NCBI RefSeq assembly: GCF_001667185.1
Contig: NZ_LZIC01000038.1
Location: forward strand, 46,512-110,511
Length of the DNA: 64,000 nt
Direction of reading: 5' to 3'
From: Mycobacterium sp. 852002-50816_SCH5313054-b
GTDB lineage: Bacteria; Actinomycetota; Actinomycetes; Mycobacteriales; Mycobacteriaceae
Shown here: positions 1 to 8,509 of the stretch, one piece after another
Position numbering within the stretch: position 1 is the first letter of the stretch
Layout: every line of letters begins with the position of its first letter
Made by a program: the position numbers and the translations under genes
Notes under the pieces: generated by a model
What the model was told of the DNA's origin: nothing
Databases searched by the model: none
The model's input: only the letters and a program-made list of their open reading frames with translations

Positions 1-177
1 GACCTGGACAAGCCGCCGGGCGTCGCCGAGACGATCGACTGGGTCGCGGCGCTGGTGTCGCTCGGCGTCGCCGATCTGGTCGACGACAAGGCCGTCGCCA
101 CCCTGGGGGCGCTGGCCAAGACTCCGGACGACCGTACTCTGATTCGCGACGCGTACGCCGAATACAGCCGCACCTGA
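1..177 (+). CDS. MoxR-family AAA+ ATPase, C-terminal fragment (5' end outside window)
   Basis: The reading frame is open from the first base and ends at a TGA at 175-177, giving the last 58 residues. They include a DLDKPPGVAETIDW stretch typical of the C-terminal lid region of MoxR-type ATPases. MoxR proteins are chaperone-like AAA+ ATPases that help insert metal cofactors, working with VWA partners. The next two genes are CoxG and a VWA protein, the same order as the M. tuberculosis Rv0370c-Rv0369c-Rv0368c group, which supports the call. The Walker motifs lie upstream of the window, so the family assignment rests on this short tail plus gene order. Confidence 0.75.
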   Translation, partial: DLDKPPGVAETIDWVAALVSLGVADLVDDKAVATLGALAKTPDDRTLIRDAYAEYSRT

Positions 178-190
178 GAGGACCCACCGC

Positions 191-832
191 ATGAAGATCG
201 CCAACCAGTTCACCGTCAGCGCGCCCATCGAGCAGGCCTGGGACGTGTTGTGCGACCTGGAGCAGGTGATCCCGCTGATGCCCGGGGCGCAGCTGACCGG
301 CCACGAGGGCGACGACTACCTCGGCAAGGTGAAAGTCAAGGTCGGGCCGGTGACCAGCGAGTTCAGCGGCAAGGTGCGCTTCGTCGAGCTGGACCGCGAC
401 CAGCACCGGGCGGTCATCGACGGCAAGGGCAAGGAATCGCGGGGCACCGGCAACGCCGCCGCCACGGTCACCGCCCAGTTGCACGAGGATGGGGGGCACA
501 CCAGCGTCACCGTCGACACCGATCTCAAAATCGTCGGCAAGCTGGCCCAGTTCGGCGGCGGCATGCTGCAACAGGTTTCGGAGAAGCTGCTGGGCCAGTT
601 CGTGGAATCGCTGGAGGCCGAGCTGGCGGCGAAGAACGCACCGGCCCCGGCGAGCACCGAGGCCCCGACAACGACCGAATCCGCCCCCGGGCCGCGCCAC
701 CCGGCCCCCGAACCCGAGCCCATCGATCTGCTCGACCTGGCCGGCGGCGACCAGCTCAAGAAGTACGGCGCGGCGGCGGCCGCGGTGCTCGTCGTGCTGG
801 TGCTGATCTGGGTGTTGCGCCGGAGGCGTTAG
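191..832 (+). CDS. coxG: CoxG-type SRPBCC protein with C-terminal membrane anchor
   Basis: This 213-residue protein starts with a CoxG/SRPBCC fold (about residues 1-145, opening KIANQFTVSAPIEQAWDVL). A Pro/Ala/Glu-rich linker follows (about 146-180), then a single transmembrane helix near 190-209 ending in RRRR, so it is probably anchored to the inner face of the membrane. In CO dehydrogenase systems CoxG is thought to tether or recruit the molybdenum hydroxylase to the membrane. It starts 13 bases after the MoxR stop, behind a GAGAGGA ribosome site, and is followed within 6 bases by the VWA gene, so the three form an operon. It is the likely orthologue of Rv0369c. The exact partner enzyme is inferred. 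Confidence 0.85.
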   Translation: MKIANQFTVSAPIEQAWDVLCDLEQVIPLMPGAQLTGHEGDDYLGKVKVKVGPVTSEFSGKVRFVELDRDQHRAVIDGKGKESRGTGNAAATVTAQLHEDGGHTSVTVDTDLKIVGKLAQFGGGMLQQVSEKLLGQFVESLEAELAAKNAPAPASTEAPTTTESAPGPRHPAPEPEPIDLLDLAGGDQLKKYGAAAAAVLVVLVLIWVLRRRR

Positions 833-837
833 CGTCC

Positions 838-2052
838 GTGAGCACCCCACTGCTGTTGCGGGGCGTCGACCTGGCGGCGTTCGCGGCCGCCCTGGTGGCG
901 CGCCTGCGCGGCGCCGGGATGCAGGTGTCCGCCAACGGCCCGGGCGACTTCGTGCGGGCGCTGCGACGATTGGTGCCGGACACGACGTCAGCGCTGTATT
1001 GGTCGGCGCGGCTGACCCTGGTCAATCGGATGGAAGACCTCGGCGCATTCGACGCCGTCTTCGACGCCGTGTTCGGCGGCACTTCGGCCGACCTCACCAA
1101 AGGACCCGAACCGGCGCTGCCCGTTCCCGGGCCGAAAGCACCCGGGGCCGGCACGCTGCAACGGTCGGGAAGCCCATCCGGCGGCGGCGCCCACGGATTG
1201 CCGTGGGTCGCGAGGGCGGTCACCGGCGACGACGCTCACGAAACGAGCGTCCTGCTGCCCGACCTGCTGCCCAGCCGCATCGCCGCGCGCGCCGACGAGC
1301 CGTTCGACCGCTTCGATGCCCAAGACCTCCGCCTGGTCGGCTCCTGGCTGGAGGCAAGCGTCGCGCGCTGGCCGCGCCGCCGCAGCATGCGGTTCGAGCC
1401 CAGCGCGGGCGGCAAGCGCATCGACCTGCGCGCCACAATGAACGCCTCACGCGAAACCGGCTGGGAGTCAATCAAATTGGCGCGCACACGGCCCCGCCGC
1501 CGGCCCCGCCGGGTGGTCCTGGCCTGCGACGTGAGCCGCTCGATGCAGCCGTACGTCGCGGTGTATCTGCATCTGATGCGCGCCGCCGCGCTGCGCCGGC
1601 ACGGCATGCGACCGGAGGTTTTCGCGTTCTCGACGTCGCTGACCCGGCTCACATCGGTGCTGTCGCACCGCTCGGCCGAGGTGGCGCTGCAGAAAGCCAA
1701 CGCGACGGTCACCGACCGCTACGGCGGCACGTTCATCGGCCGCAGCCTCGGCGCCCTGCTGACCCCGCCCCACGGCAACGCGCTGCGCGGCGCGGTGGTG
1801 ATCATCGCCTCCGACGGCTGGGACGCCGATCCGCCCGACGTGCTCGCCCACGCGATGGCCCGGTTGCGCCGCCGGGCCGCGACGCTGGTGTGGCTCAATC
1901 CCCGTGCGGCGCAAGGCGAATTCCAGCCCTCGACCGGGTCGATGGCCGCGGCCCTGCCCTATTGCGACCTGTTCCTGCCGGCGAACTCGCTGACCGGGCT
2001 GCGCGAGCTGCTTTTGGCGCTGACGCGCCCGCGGCTATCAATAGCGCCGTAA
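838..2052 (+). CDS. VWA domain (CoxE-type) protein, molybdenum hydroxylase maturation
   Basis: The GTG at 838 was chosen because it follows the CoxG stop by 5 bases and matches the family N-terminus; an in-frame extension upstream would overlap coxG completely. The product is 404 residues. A VWA fold begins near residue 225, with the MIDAS metal motif D-x-S-x-S (DVSRS, Asp at about 231). CoxE-type VWA proteins pair with MoxR ATPases to mature the active site of CO-dehydrogenase-like enzymes. It is the likely orthologue of Rv0368c. A two-subunit molybdenum hydroxylase lies 10 kb downstream on the other strand and is a possible client. Confidence 0.85.
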   Translation: MSTPLLLRGVDLAAFAAALVARLRGAGMQVSANGPGDFVRALRRLVPDTTSALYWSARLTLVNRMEDLGAFDAVFDAVFGGTSADLTKGPEPALPVPGPKAPGAGTLQRSGSPSGGGAHGLPWVARAVTGDDAHETSVLLPDLLPSRIAARADEPFDRFDAQDLRLVGSWLEASVARWPRRRSMRFEPSAGGKRIDLRATMNASRETGWESIKLARTRPRRRPRRVVLACDVSRSMQPYVAVYLHLMRAAALRRHGMRPEVFAFSTSLTRLTSVLSHRSAEVALQKANATVTDRYGGTFIGRSLGALLTPPHGNALRGAVVIIASDGWDADPPDVLAHAMARLRRRAATLVWLNPRAAQGEFQPSTGSMAAALPYCDLFLPANSLTGLRELLLALTRPRLSIAP

Positions 2053-2104
2053 CGGCGACCGGGCTCGGCGCGGTCAAAGCGCGAAGCAAGGCGAGCGCAA
2101 TGTG

Positions 2105-2779
2105 CTACATCGCTTTGGTGGGGTTGGGTACGTGCAGGTTCCAGGTCGGAAGTGCCCGGCGCAGCCTCTGCAAACCCCCGACTGTGATTTCGCCGGTGCG
2201 AAGCACGTCGCGCCACGTACGGGCACCCCGGTGCCAGTCGACAAACGCCCGTGAGCTGGCCTCGACGGTGAGGTCAATCTGGCCGCCGGGATCGGAGTTG
2301 CACATCTCGGCATCTCCGTGCTCGATCAATATCCAGAACCGCCGCTTGCTGGGACGCTCTTCGGGAAAGGTGAAGGCGATCACTGTTCGGCCTTCTGGCA
2401 GGTTAGATCGGTCGAGCTGTACCTGGCACCAAGCCCACAGTGCGTAGGCGGGATCGGATTGCTCCGCGGTGACGTCCGTCCACCGTTCGCCCCACGTTCC
2501 CAGAGCCCTAATCACCCCGGCGAGGTCGGCGCCGGCGTCGGTAAGTCGGTAGGTGTGCCCACGGCCAACGGGCTTGGGTTGGGCTTCGATGATTCCCGCA
2601 CGCTGCAGTTCGTCGAGGCGCTTCATCAACATCGAGCGAGACATCGACGGCACTCCGTTGGCGATCGCCGAGAAGGTGTCGGCGCCAAACATCATGTTGC
2701 GTACGATCAACGGATTCCACCTCTCGGCGAGGATCTCCGACGCCGTTGCGACGGGGCAGTACTGACGATAGGTGGCCAT
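2105..2779 (-). CDS. HxlR-family regulator with C-terminal SCP2-like domain
   Basis: The 224-residue protein has an N-terminal winged helix typical of HxlR regulators (about residues 8-100: CPVATASEILAERW, then MSRSMLMKRLDELQRAGII), including the conserved Cys at residue 8 that senses redox in some relatives. The remaining half (about 110-224) resembles the SCP2 sterol-carrier-like domain seen on some actinobacterial HxlR proteins, which suggests a hydrophobic ligand. It is transcribed away from the hydrolase at 3040, and an imperfect palindrome lies about 36 bases upstream of its start. It is the first gene of the accessory island. The regulated genes are not known; the hydrolase is the obvious candidate. 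Confidence 0.8.
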   Translation of the reverse strand: MATYRQYCPVATASEILAERWNPLIVRNMMFGADTFSAIANGVPSMSRSMLMKRLDELQRAGIIEAQPKPVGRGHTYRLTDAGADLAGVIRALGTWGERWTDVTAEQSDPAYALWAWCQVQLDRSNLPEGRTVIAFTFPEERPSKRRFWILIEHGDAEMCNSDPGGQIDLTVEASSRAFVDWHRGARTWRDVLRTGEITVGGLQRLRRALPTWNLHVPNPTKAM

Positions 2780-2814
2780 GTCATCAATTGTGCAGCATCG
2801 TGCGCACCGGTGGA

Positions 2815-2829
2815 GTTCTAAGTTAGGAC
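2815..2829. promoter_or_regulatory. Candidate HxlR operator
   Basis: A 15-base imperfect palindrome, GTTCTAA-G-TTAGGAC, has one mismatch between arms. It lies between the divergent HxlR regulator (start 2779) and the hydrolase gene (start 3040). Its position close to the regulator start suits autoregulation. HxlR sites vary and no proven motif is matched, so this rests on symmetry and location only. Confidence 0.3.
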
Positions 2830-3039
2830 TTCACGGTGCAGCCGTAATCCCCGAGCATGGGGTCGTGACGTTCGAAGCGCCCAGTACCGCCCCAGCGCTG
2901 ATCACCCGATTCGCACGCAACGCGATGCCGGGCGTACTCGCTTTGAACTCACCCGCTCCCACTGCCCAAGTCAGACAGCTCGCAGAGTACGCATCGGCAT
3001 TCTGCCGTGAGTGAAGCCAACCAAGGAGACGACCAAACC

Positions 3040-3765
3040 ATGTCAACCTTCGTCCTGGTTCATGCCGCATGGCACGACGGATCCGTCTGGAACCCAGTGA
3101 TCAGCCGCCTGCAAGACCGCGGTCACACTGCTTTTGGGCCAACCGTTGCGGGACACGGCAAGGGCGTCTGCAAACAGGTTAGCCACGCCCCGGCGACCCA
3201 GTCGATCGTGGACTTCATCGTCAGCCGCGATCTCACCGACATCGTGTTGGTTGGCCATAGCTTCGGCGGCAGCATCGTTTGCAAAGTCGTCGAGGCCATT
3301 CCCGAACGTGTTCGGCGGCTTGTCTTCTGGAACGCATTCATCCTCAACGACGGGGAGTGCATACTTGACGTCGCGCCGCCGCACTTTCGCGCGTCGTTTC
3401 AACAGCTCGCGGAGGCCTCGCCGGACAACACCGTGATGCTGCCATTCTCGGTTTTTCGCGAGACGTTCATCAACGACGCCGATTTGGACGTCGCTACGGC
3501 GGCGTATGCGCAGTTGTCGCCGGAACCGTACCCGCAGATGGCCGAGCCGCTGGATCTGCGGAAATTCTACGCATTGGACACGCCACGGAGCTATCTCAAC
3601 GGAACCGACGACATCGCGCTCCCGCCAGGCGAATGGGGGTGGCATCCCAGGATGTCCTCCCGGCTCGGGCTGTACCGGCTGGTGCAAATGCCGGGCAGCC
3701 ATGAACTCATCTTTACCAATCCAAACCTTTTGACCGACAAGATCATCGAAGCTGGACGCGACTGA
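3040..3765 (+). CDS. Alpha/beta hydrolase, methylesterase-like
   Basis: The ATG at 3040 was chosen because an AAGGAG ribosome site (3022-3027) precedes it and the family N-terminus (STFVLVHAAWHDGSVWNPV) begins there; an in-frame GTG at 3007 would add 11 residues. The product is 241 residues. It has the oxyanion region LVHAAWHDG, the nucleophile elbow GHSFGG (Ser about 74) and a C-terminal PGSHELIF holding the catalytic His. It resembles the small cytosolic esterases related to plant methyl-salicylate esterases. It may be controlled by the divergent HxlR regulator. The substrate cannot be told. Confidence 0.8.
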   Translation: MSTFVLVHAAWHDGSVWNPVISRLQDRGHTAFGPTVAGHGKGVCKQVSHAPATQSIVDFIVSRDLTDIVLVGHSFGGSIVCKVVEAIPERVRRLVFWNAFILNDGECILDVAPPHFRASFQQLAEASPDNTVMLPFSVFRETFINDADLDVATAAYAQLSPEPYPQMAEPLDLRKFYALDTPRSYLNGTDDIALPPGEWGWHPRMSSRLGLYRLVQMPGSHELIFTNPNLLTDKIIEAGRD

Positions 3766-3854
3766 GTGGGATAGTTTCGGGGCCCGCGAGCCGGTCCGAT
3801 GGTGCGTGAGAGTGTTGGCGTGCTGGATTATTCGATTAACTTTAGGGAGTTGTG

Positions 3855-5526
3855 GTGTCGTACTTGATGATTCGTCCGACCGAGTCGAGGACGAAAGAGT
3901 ACCGCGCCGCAGGGGTGTGGCGCGGCGTTGGGCCGATCGGTGATTTACGCCGGTGGCGGGATGAGAGTCCGCAGGCGTTGGCAATCAGCGCGTTCGGGGC
4001 CTCCGGTGCACCGGTGCTGATCAACTATCGTGGTTATGCGTCCCTCGTCGAGCGCTTTTCGGGTGCACGGTACGAACTTGGAGTGCTGCAGGGGCATGTG
4101 GTGGCAATTCAGTTGCCGAATTGCTGGCAGGCTTTGGTGCTTTACCAGGCGGTGCCACGGTAGGGAGCCATCGTCGCACCGACCATGACCACGATTAGAC
4201 CGCGTGAACTGGAGCGAATGCTCCGGCGCGTGGAGGCGCACGTCTGCATCACCGTGGACCGGTGGGCTGGACTCGACCACGCAGATCCATTGCGCGACAC
4301 AGCTTCTCGATTGCCGAAATTGCGGCATCGGGTAGTGATCGGGCAGGCCGGGGACGGTGATATCGAGTTCGCCTCGATGTTCGAGGAGACCGCCTGGGAG
4401 CAGCGTCATTCGGTGGCGCTCGACGATGTGAAGGATGATCCGGACGCGGTTTCGATGGTCATCTTTACTTCAGGTACTACTGGAGAACCCAAAGCGGCAC
4501 TGCACACCCATAACACCGTTTACACCTCGTTCGCCGGCCGGTGCGAGGCGCTGGGCTTCGAGCAGTCCGACGTCGTCTTCTGCCCACACGCACTCATGCA
4601 CCTCGCCGGCCACTTGTTGGCCCACACGGCCTTGACCACGGGCGCCTCGATCGTTCTGCTTGACTCCTGGTCCGGGGCGCGGGGTCTGCAGGTCATGGTC
4701 GAGAGTCGCACCAGTCGAATGATGGCGGCGCCGGTGTTCATCTACGACCTGCTCACAGCCATCAGAGAGCGAACGGGTCCGAACGATCTTCCACCCCTGC
4801 GCACGATGTTGACCGGCGCCACCACGGTGCCTGCGCCACTGGTAGCCGACGTCCAAAAGGTGTTCGGCACGCCACTGCAGACGCTCTGGGCGATGACCGA
4901 GTCGGCATTGGGACGGCGATCCGTACCGACCATCCGCCGGACTGGGCCGCTCACAGCAACGGCAGCCCCTTGCGGTCAGTGGAACTGGATCTGCGATCGG
5001 ACGACGAGATCAACCGCGAAAATCCGGGCAAACTCTTCATACGAAGCGGTGGCGTCTGTGTCGCGACGGTGGGACGCGACACCGGTGAAGTGGTGGTGAC
5101 TTCCGAGTTCGACGACGGCTGGTACGAGACCGGTGACGTGGCGGTGCCGGATGGCCTCGCGGGATTCGGCTGATGGGTCGTGCCGGTGACAGGATCGGCG
5201 GGGCGTTCATGATTCCGGTGAACGACGTCGAGTCCGAATTGCTGCGTCATCCAGGCGTTCAGGACGTGGCCCTGGTCGGCTATCCGGACGGGCAAGGCGG
5301 CGAGCTGGCTTGCGCGGTGGTTGTTCCCGCCGGCGCTCACCAGGTGACTCTGGAAGAACTGCGCGAGTATCTCGGCGGGCTGGGTATGACGTACTGGTAC
5401 ATGCCAACCCGGCTAGTGTGTGTCGACGCGCTCCCTCGCAACGGCATGGGCAAAGTTCGCAAGGTGTCGCTGCGGCGATGGCTGAAGGGCGAAGTCAGCT
5501 TCGACGACGCCTTGACCGACGTATAG
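3855..5526 (+). pseudogene. Disrupted AMP-dependent acyl-CoA ligase
   Basis: Three consecutive frames together encode about 555 residues of an ANL-superfamily acyl-CoA ligase. The N-terminus reads IRPTESRTKEYRAAGVW. The ATP motif FTSGTTGEPKAALHTH is near 4465, GWYETGDVAVPDG near 5120, GRAGDRIGGAFMIPVNDVE near 5176, and a C-terminal PRNGMGKVRK with the catalytic Lys near 5455. Lesions: an in-frame TAG at 4161-4163, a one-base loss near 4905-4912 (after MTESALG the next correct residues TAIRTDHPPDW are one frame back), and another near 5159-5162. The start was set at GTG 3855 after AGGGAG (3844-3849). Three separate lesions argue for a true pseudogene, although indel errors in the assembly could explain two of them. 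Confidence 0.85.
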
Positions 5527-5897
5527 CGGCCCGCTGTCGGTTGATGGTGCCTGCTGCCACGCGCCTACGCTCGCGAGAGCGGCCCAGAACTCGTTGCGGG
5601 ATGTCTACGCCTCTGTTCGTATGGAATTCAGCGCGTGTGTTGGTGGCCATACCTTCGACGATCTCCCCGTAAGGCGCGTTGTTGCCTGCTGACAGCACAA
5701 CGCTTTCGGGAGGCGCTAGTGCCCTTGGCTGACCGGCCGTCTCGATGCTCACCCAGTGCACGCAGATGTGCACCACGCGCACGAACACGTCGCCGGAGTC
5801 GCAACCGTGTGGGTGCCGCCCTAGCGTCGTAAACGACCGCAACCGCAAACCGGCGATCCATTGTGAGAGACCACCGCACCCTGAAAGGACATCTGCC
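5527..5897 (+). other. Intergenic region upstream of hydrolase; holds conserved upstream element
   Basis: No convincing gene was found in these 371 bases. The stretch at 5748-5786 is conserved upstream of the paralogous hydrolase gene at 12060 (31 of 39 bases identical, same distance from the start), described separately. The rest shows no recognisable repeat, tRNA or terminator. A short open frame on the minus strand (around 5590-5740) might be a coding relic, but nothing in it is recognisable. Confidence 0.5.
5748..5786 (+). promoter_or_regulatory. Conserved 39-bp element, copy A, upstream of hydrolase
   Basis: This 39-base stretch begins CTCACCCAGTGC and contains ATGTGCACC and GCACGA. It matches 12173-12211 (opposite strand) at 31 of 39 positions without gaps. 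It ends 111 bases before the GTG at 5898; the other copy ends 112 bases before its hydrolase start. The inner sequence is rich in GTGCAC half-sites. It could be an operator, a promoter or a short leader peptide; which one cannot be decided here. Confidence 0.5.
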
Positions 5898-6704
5898 GTG
5901 ACCGCACCTACTAAGGTCCACCCGGTCATTTTCATTCACGGCCTGTGGATCCACTCGAGCGCTTGGCAACCGTGGCTCGAACTGTTCGGCGCCAACGGAT
6001 ATGCCGCGGCAGCCCCCGGCTGGCCCGGCGATTCCCCCACTGTGGAAGAGACCCGCGCCAATCCCGACGCCATGAACGACGTCGGCATCGCCGATGTCGT
6101 CAACCATTACGCCGGCATCATCGGCACCCCGACCGTCAAACCGATCGTCATCGGCCATTCCTTCGGAGGGTTGTTTGCCCAGCAACTGCTAGCCAGTGGG
6201 TACGCCGCGGCCGCCGTCGCACTTGACCCCGCGGCGATCAAAGGCGCCAAGGCGCTGCCCTTCGCGCAACTGAAATCCGCGTTCCCGGTGCTCGGCAATC
6301 CCGCCAACCGGCATCGCGCCGTTGCGCTCACACCCAAGCAGTTCCACTACGCCTTCGGCAATACTCTGACCGACGAGGAATCCAACGCCCCGCACGACGC
6401 CTGGTCCATACCCGGTGCGGGACGCCCGCTGTTCGAAGAGGCCAGCGCTAACCTGTCGCGGCACTCCGCCGCCGCCGTCGACGTCACCGTCGGCAACCGC
6501 GGGCCGCTGCTGATTACCTCCGGCACCGAGGACCACGTGGTGCCGTTCAAGGTCACCAAGCAGGTTGTCGACCTCTACACCAAGGGACCCGGCGACACCG
6601 ACTTCCACGTCTTCGAGGGCCGCGGCCACTCCCTGACCATCGACAACGGGTGGAAGGAAGTCGCCGACGTTGTCCTGGAATGGTTGGCCGGCAAGGGATT
6701 CTGA
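5898..6704 (+). CDS. Alpha/beta hydrolase (paralogue of the gene at 11251-12060)
   Basis: The GTG at 5898 was chosen because it follows a GAAAGGA site and aligns exactly with the start of the paralogue. The product is 268 residues with HPVIFIHGLWIHSSAWQPW at the N-terminus, the nucleophile elbow GHSFGG (Ser about 88), a TSGTEDHVVPFKV segment carrying the acid residue, and GRGHSLTID carrying the catalytic His. There is no signal peptide, so it should be cytosolic. It is about three-quarters identical by eye to the second copy 5 kb away and shares a conserved upstream element with it. A DUF302 gene follows on the same strand. The substrate is unknown; relatives are annotated as haloperoxidase-like or lysophospholipase-like hydrolases. 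Confidence 0.85.
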   Translation: MTAPTKVHPVIFIHGLWIHSSAWQPWLELFGANGYAAAAPGWPGDSPTVEETRANPDAMNDVGIADVVNHYAGIIGTPTVKPIVIGHSFGGLFAQQLLASGYAAAAVALDPAAIKGAKALPFAQLKSAFPVLGNPANRHRAVALTPKQFHYAFGNTLTDEESNAPHDAWSIPGAGRPLFEEASANLSRHSAAAVDVTVGNRGPLLITSGTEDHVVPFKVTKQVVDLYTKGPGDTDFHVFEGRGHSLTIDNGWKEVADVVLEWLAGKGF

Positions 6705-6848
6705 CCTCCGTGTCGCGCCGCACCGGCCACCGACGACCGGAGACACGAACCCGTCCCGGCTCTCTCGGGGCGGTGCCCCGAAATGGGCGAACCCACCTCC
6801 CCTCGACGACCGCGCGTCCCGTCACTACTGACCCCCTCAAGGAACGCC

Positions 6849-7388
6849 ATGTCTGCAACGGCCACCCGCACACCGCATCACGTCGTGCGCCTCGACATCG
6901 CCACCGCCATACCGTTTGACGAGTTCCGCGCCGCCTTCGAATCCGCAGCGCCGGTGTTCGATCGCCAGGCCGTACACCAGATCGTCGCCGACGGCGGCGA
7001 CTGGGATGACGTGCGCGCCGCCGTAAGGGCCGCGGCACCCCACGAGCTGATGGTGTTTACGTCCATCGACGCCAGACCGATCATGTCGGCCGCGGGTCAC
7101 CACACCCCGGCCGTGGAGTACCTGCTGGGCAACCCCGTCGTGGCCGAGCAGATGTTCCGCCGCTCGTCGCTGGCTCTGCTGTACGCGCCGCTGCGCATCC
7201 TCGTCCACAGTGATGCCAGCGGCGACGCCATTTTCAGCCTCGACCAGCCCAGCAGCTTGTTTGCCAGCCTGAACGATCCCGCCGTCACCGACGTGGGCCG
7301 CGAACTCGACCGCAAGGTGGTCCACCTGCTGACGGTCGCCGGCGTCGACGCCGCAGCGGCGTTCGTTGACGACGGTCCGACGCAGTGA
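6849..7388 (+). CDS. DUF302 domain protein
   Basis: The ATG at 6849 follows an AAGGA site (6839-6843) and gives 179 residues. The opening VVRLDIATAIPFDEFRAAFE and the central pattern match the DUF302 fold, a small alpha/beta domain that often sits beside redox or metal stress genes. No signal peptide or membrane segment was seen. It lies 144 bases after the hydrolase on the same strand, so co-transcription is possible. No enzymatic activity is established for the family; the annotation is by fold only. Confidence 0.7.
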   Translation: MSATATRTPHHVVRLDIATAIPFDEFRAAFESAAPVFDRQAVHQIVADGGDWDDVRAAVRAAAPHELMVFTSIDARPIMSAAGHHTPAVEYLLGNPVVAEQMFRRSSLALLYAPLRILVHSDASGDAIFSLDQPSSLFASLNDPAVTDVGRELDRKVVHLLTVAGVDAAAAFVDDGPTQ

Positions 7389-7438
7389 CCGCCGAGGCCG
7401 CATGAGTGCGAAATGGCGGGCCGACGACCACGACGTGG

Positions 7439-8419
7439 CTAGGAGCGAGTCCTGCCGCCCTTGGCGCCCGCACGCAGGTCCCGCCACTCGCGAGGCGACA
7501 TCCCATAAGCAGTGCGGAACATCCGCGCAAAGCTCGATGGGTCGACGAACCCCCACCGCCGAGCGATCGCGGCGATCGATGCTGTCTGTGCAACGGGCTC
7601 AGCCAAGTCGCGCCGGCACGCCTCCAGCCTTTCGGTGCGGATCCAATCACCTAGGCCGATCTGCGCCGCTTCGAGCACCTTGTAGAGCTGGCGCACCGAG
7701 ATGTGATGTTCCGATGCCACCTGCGCCGCACTGAGATTCGGCTCATGCAAGTGAGCGCGCAGGTATTCGATGATTCGCAACTGCAGCGTTGCCTGCATGG
7801 CTTCACGACCGAGTTCGGTGGCATCGGCGTGGGTGGTCAACAGGGCGCGCACCAGGTCGATGCTGGCCTGTGCCACCGGCTCCGTATCAGTGCGCTCGAA
7901 GATGTCACAACGCGTCCCCAGTCGCTGCAGATAGGTGGCCGTCAGATCGGTGACCGGATGCTGCGGACACAGCGTGACCGCACACAATTTACTAATCATG
8001 TTGTGCGGCAGAGCAAGCCGGTCGATCGGCACCCGGAAGTAGTGGTGGCGAATCCCGCCGTGATCGAACAGGGTGTATGGAGCGGTGGTGTCCCACAACA
8101 CCAGCTGACCCGGGCGCAACAATGCCTCACGGCCATGCTGAACCAAAACACTGGTGCCCGAAGGTTGCATCGCCAGGAACACGCACGGGCGCGTGTCATC
8201 GCGGGCCTGCGTTGGTGTCCGCTCGACCCCCAAGGCGTTGGAGTGAACCGAGAACTTCTGCAAATCACCCAACTGGTAGATGGTGCCGGCAGCGGTGACC
8301 GGCGATCCCTGGGTGAACGTGATGTCGACCGGCACCACGGTCTCGCGCGTCACCTGGGTCAACGCTTCGGCGCGGTCGCTGAGCGGCATTCGGCGGGTAT
8401 CGACAGTCACATAAGACAC
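7439..8419 (-). CDS. AraC-family transcriptional regulator
   Basis: The GTG start at 8419 follows a GAGG site and gives 326 residues. The N-terminal two thirds resemble the AraC_binding_2 sensing domain (residues about 30-200), and the C-terminus carries the double helix-turn-helix (about 215-320), including ISVRQLYKVLEAAQ and RRWGFVDPSSFARMFRTAYG followed by the diagnostic MSPREWR. It is divergent from a TetR gene with 90 bases between them, and two palindromes in that gap sit close to its start. It could be repressed by the TetR protein. Target genes are unknown. Confidence 0.9.
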   Translation of the reverse strand: MSYVTVDTRRMPLSDRAEALTQVTRETVVPVDITFTQGSPVTAAGTIYQLGDLQKFSVHSNALGVERTPTQARDDTRPCVFLAMQPSGTSVLVQHGREALLRPGQLVLWDTTAPYTLFDHGGIRHHYFRVPIDRLALPHNMISKLCAVTLCPQHPVTDLTATYLQRLGTRCDIFERTDTEPVAQASIDLVRALLTTHADATELGREAMQATLQLRIIEYLRAHLHEPNLSAAQVASEHHISVRQLYKVLEAAQIGLGDWIRTERLEACRRDLAEPVAQTASIAAIARRWGFVDPSSFARMFRTAYGMSPREWRDLRAGAKGGRTRS

Positions 8420-8440
8420 GTTTACCTCGCCAGAAATCTG

Positions 8441-8452
8441 AACCGATCGGTT
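8441..8452. promoter_or_regulatory. TetR-type operator, site 1
   Basis: AACCGATCGGTT is a perfect 12-base palindrome in the 90-base gap between the divergent AraC and TetR genes. A related site lies 25 bases away centre to centre. Such palindromes are typical of TetR-family autoregulatory sites. Confidence 0.65.
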
Positions 8453-8463
8453 GCGTTTTATTG

Positions 8464-8479
8464 TGAACTGATCGGTTCA
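8464..8479. promoter_or_regulatory. TetR-type operator, site 2
   Basis: TGAACTGATCGGTTCA is a 16-base palindrome with one mismatched pair. It repeats the GATCGGTT core of the perfect site at 8441-8452. It lies about 30 bases before the TetR start codon, well placed for autorepression. Confidence 0.65.
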
Positions 8480-8509
8480 ATAAGTCAAACGGAGAGCTAG
8501 GATCGGCTA

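Noticed and set aside
2772..3014. An 80-codon plus-strand open frame between the HxlR and hydrolase genes
   Set aside because: It overlaps the start of the HxlR gene, has no recognisable family or clear ribosome site, and covers what looks like a control region.
4890..5180. Programmed frameshifting in the acyl-CoA ligase
   Set aside because: Two shifts plus an in-frame stop in the same gene, with no slippery heptamer or downstream structure, point to a pseudogene or sequencing errors.
5560..5760. A minus-strand open frame upstream of the hydrolase, possibly a coding relic
   Set aside because: No family is recognisable, there is no plausible start, and it overlaps the conserved upstream element.
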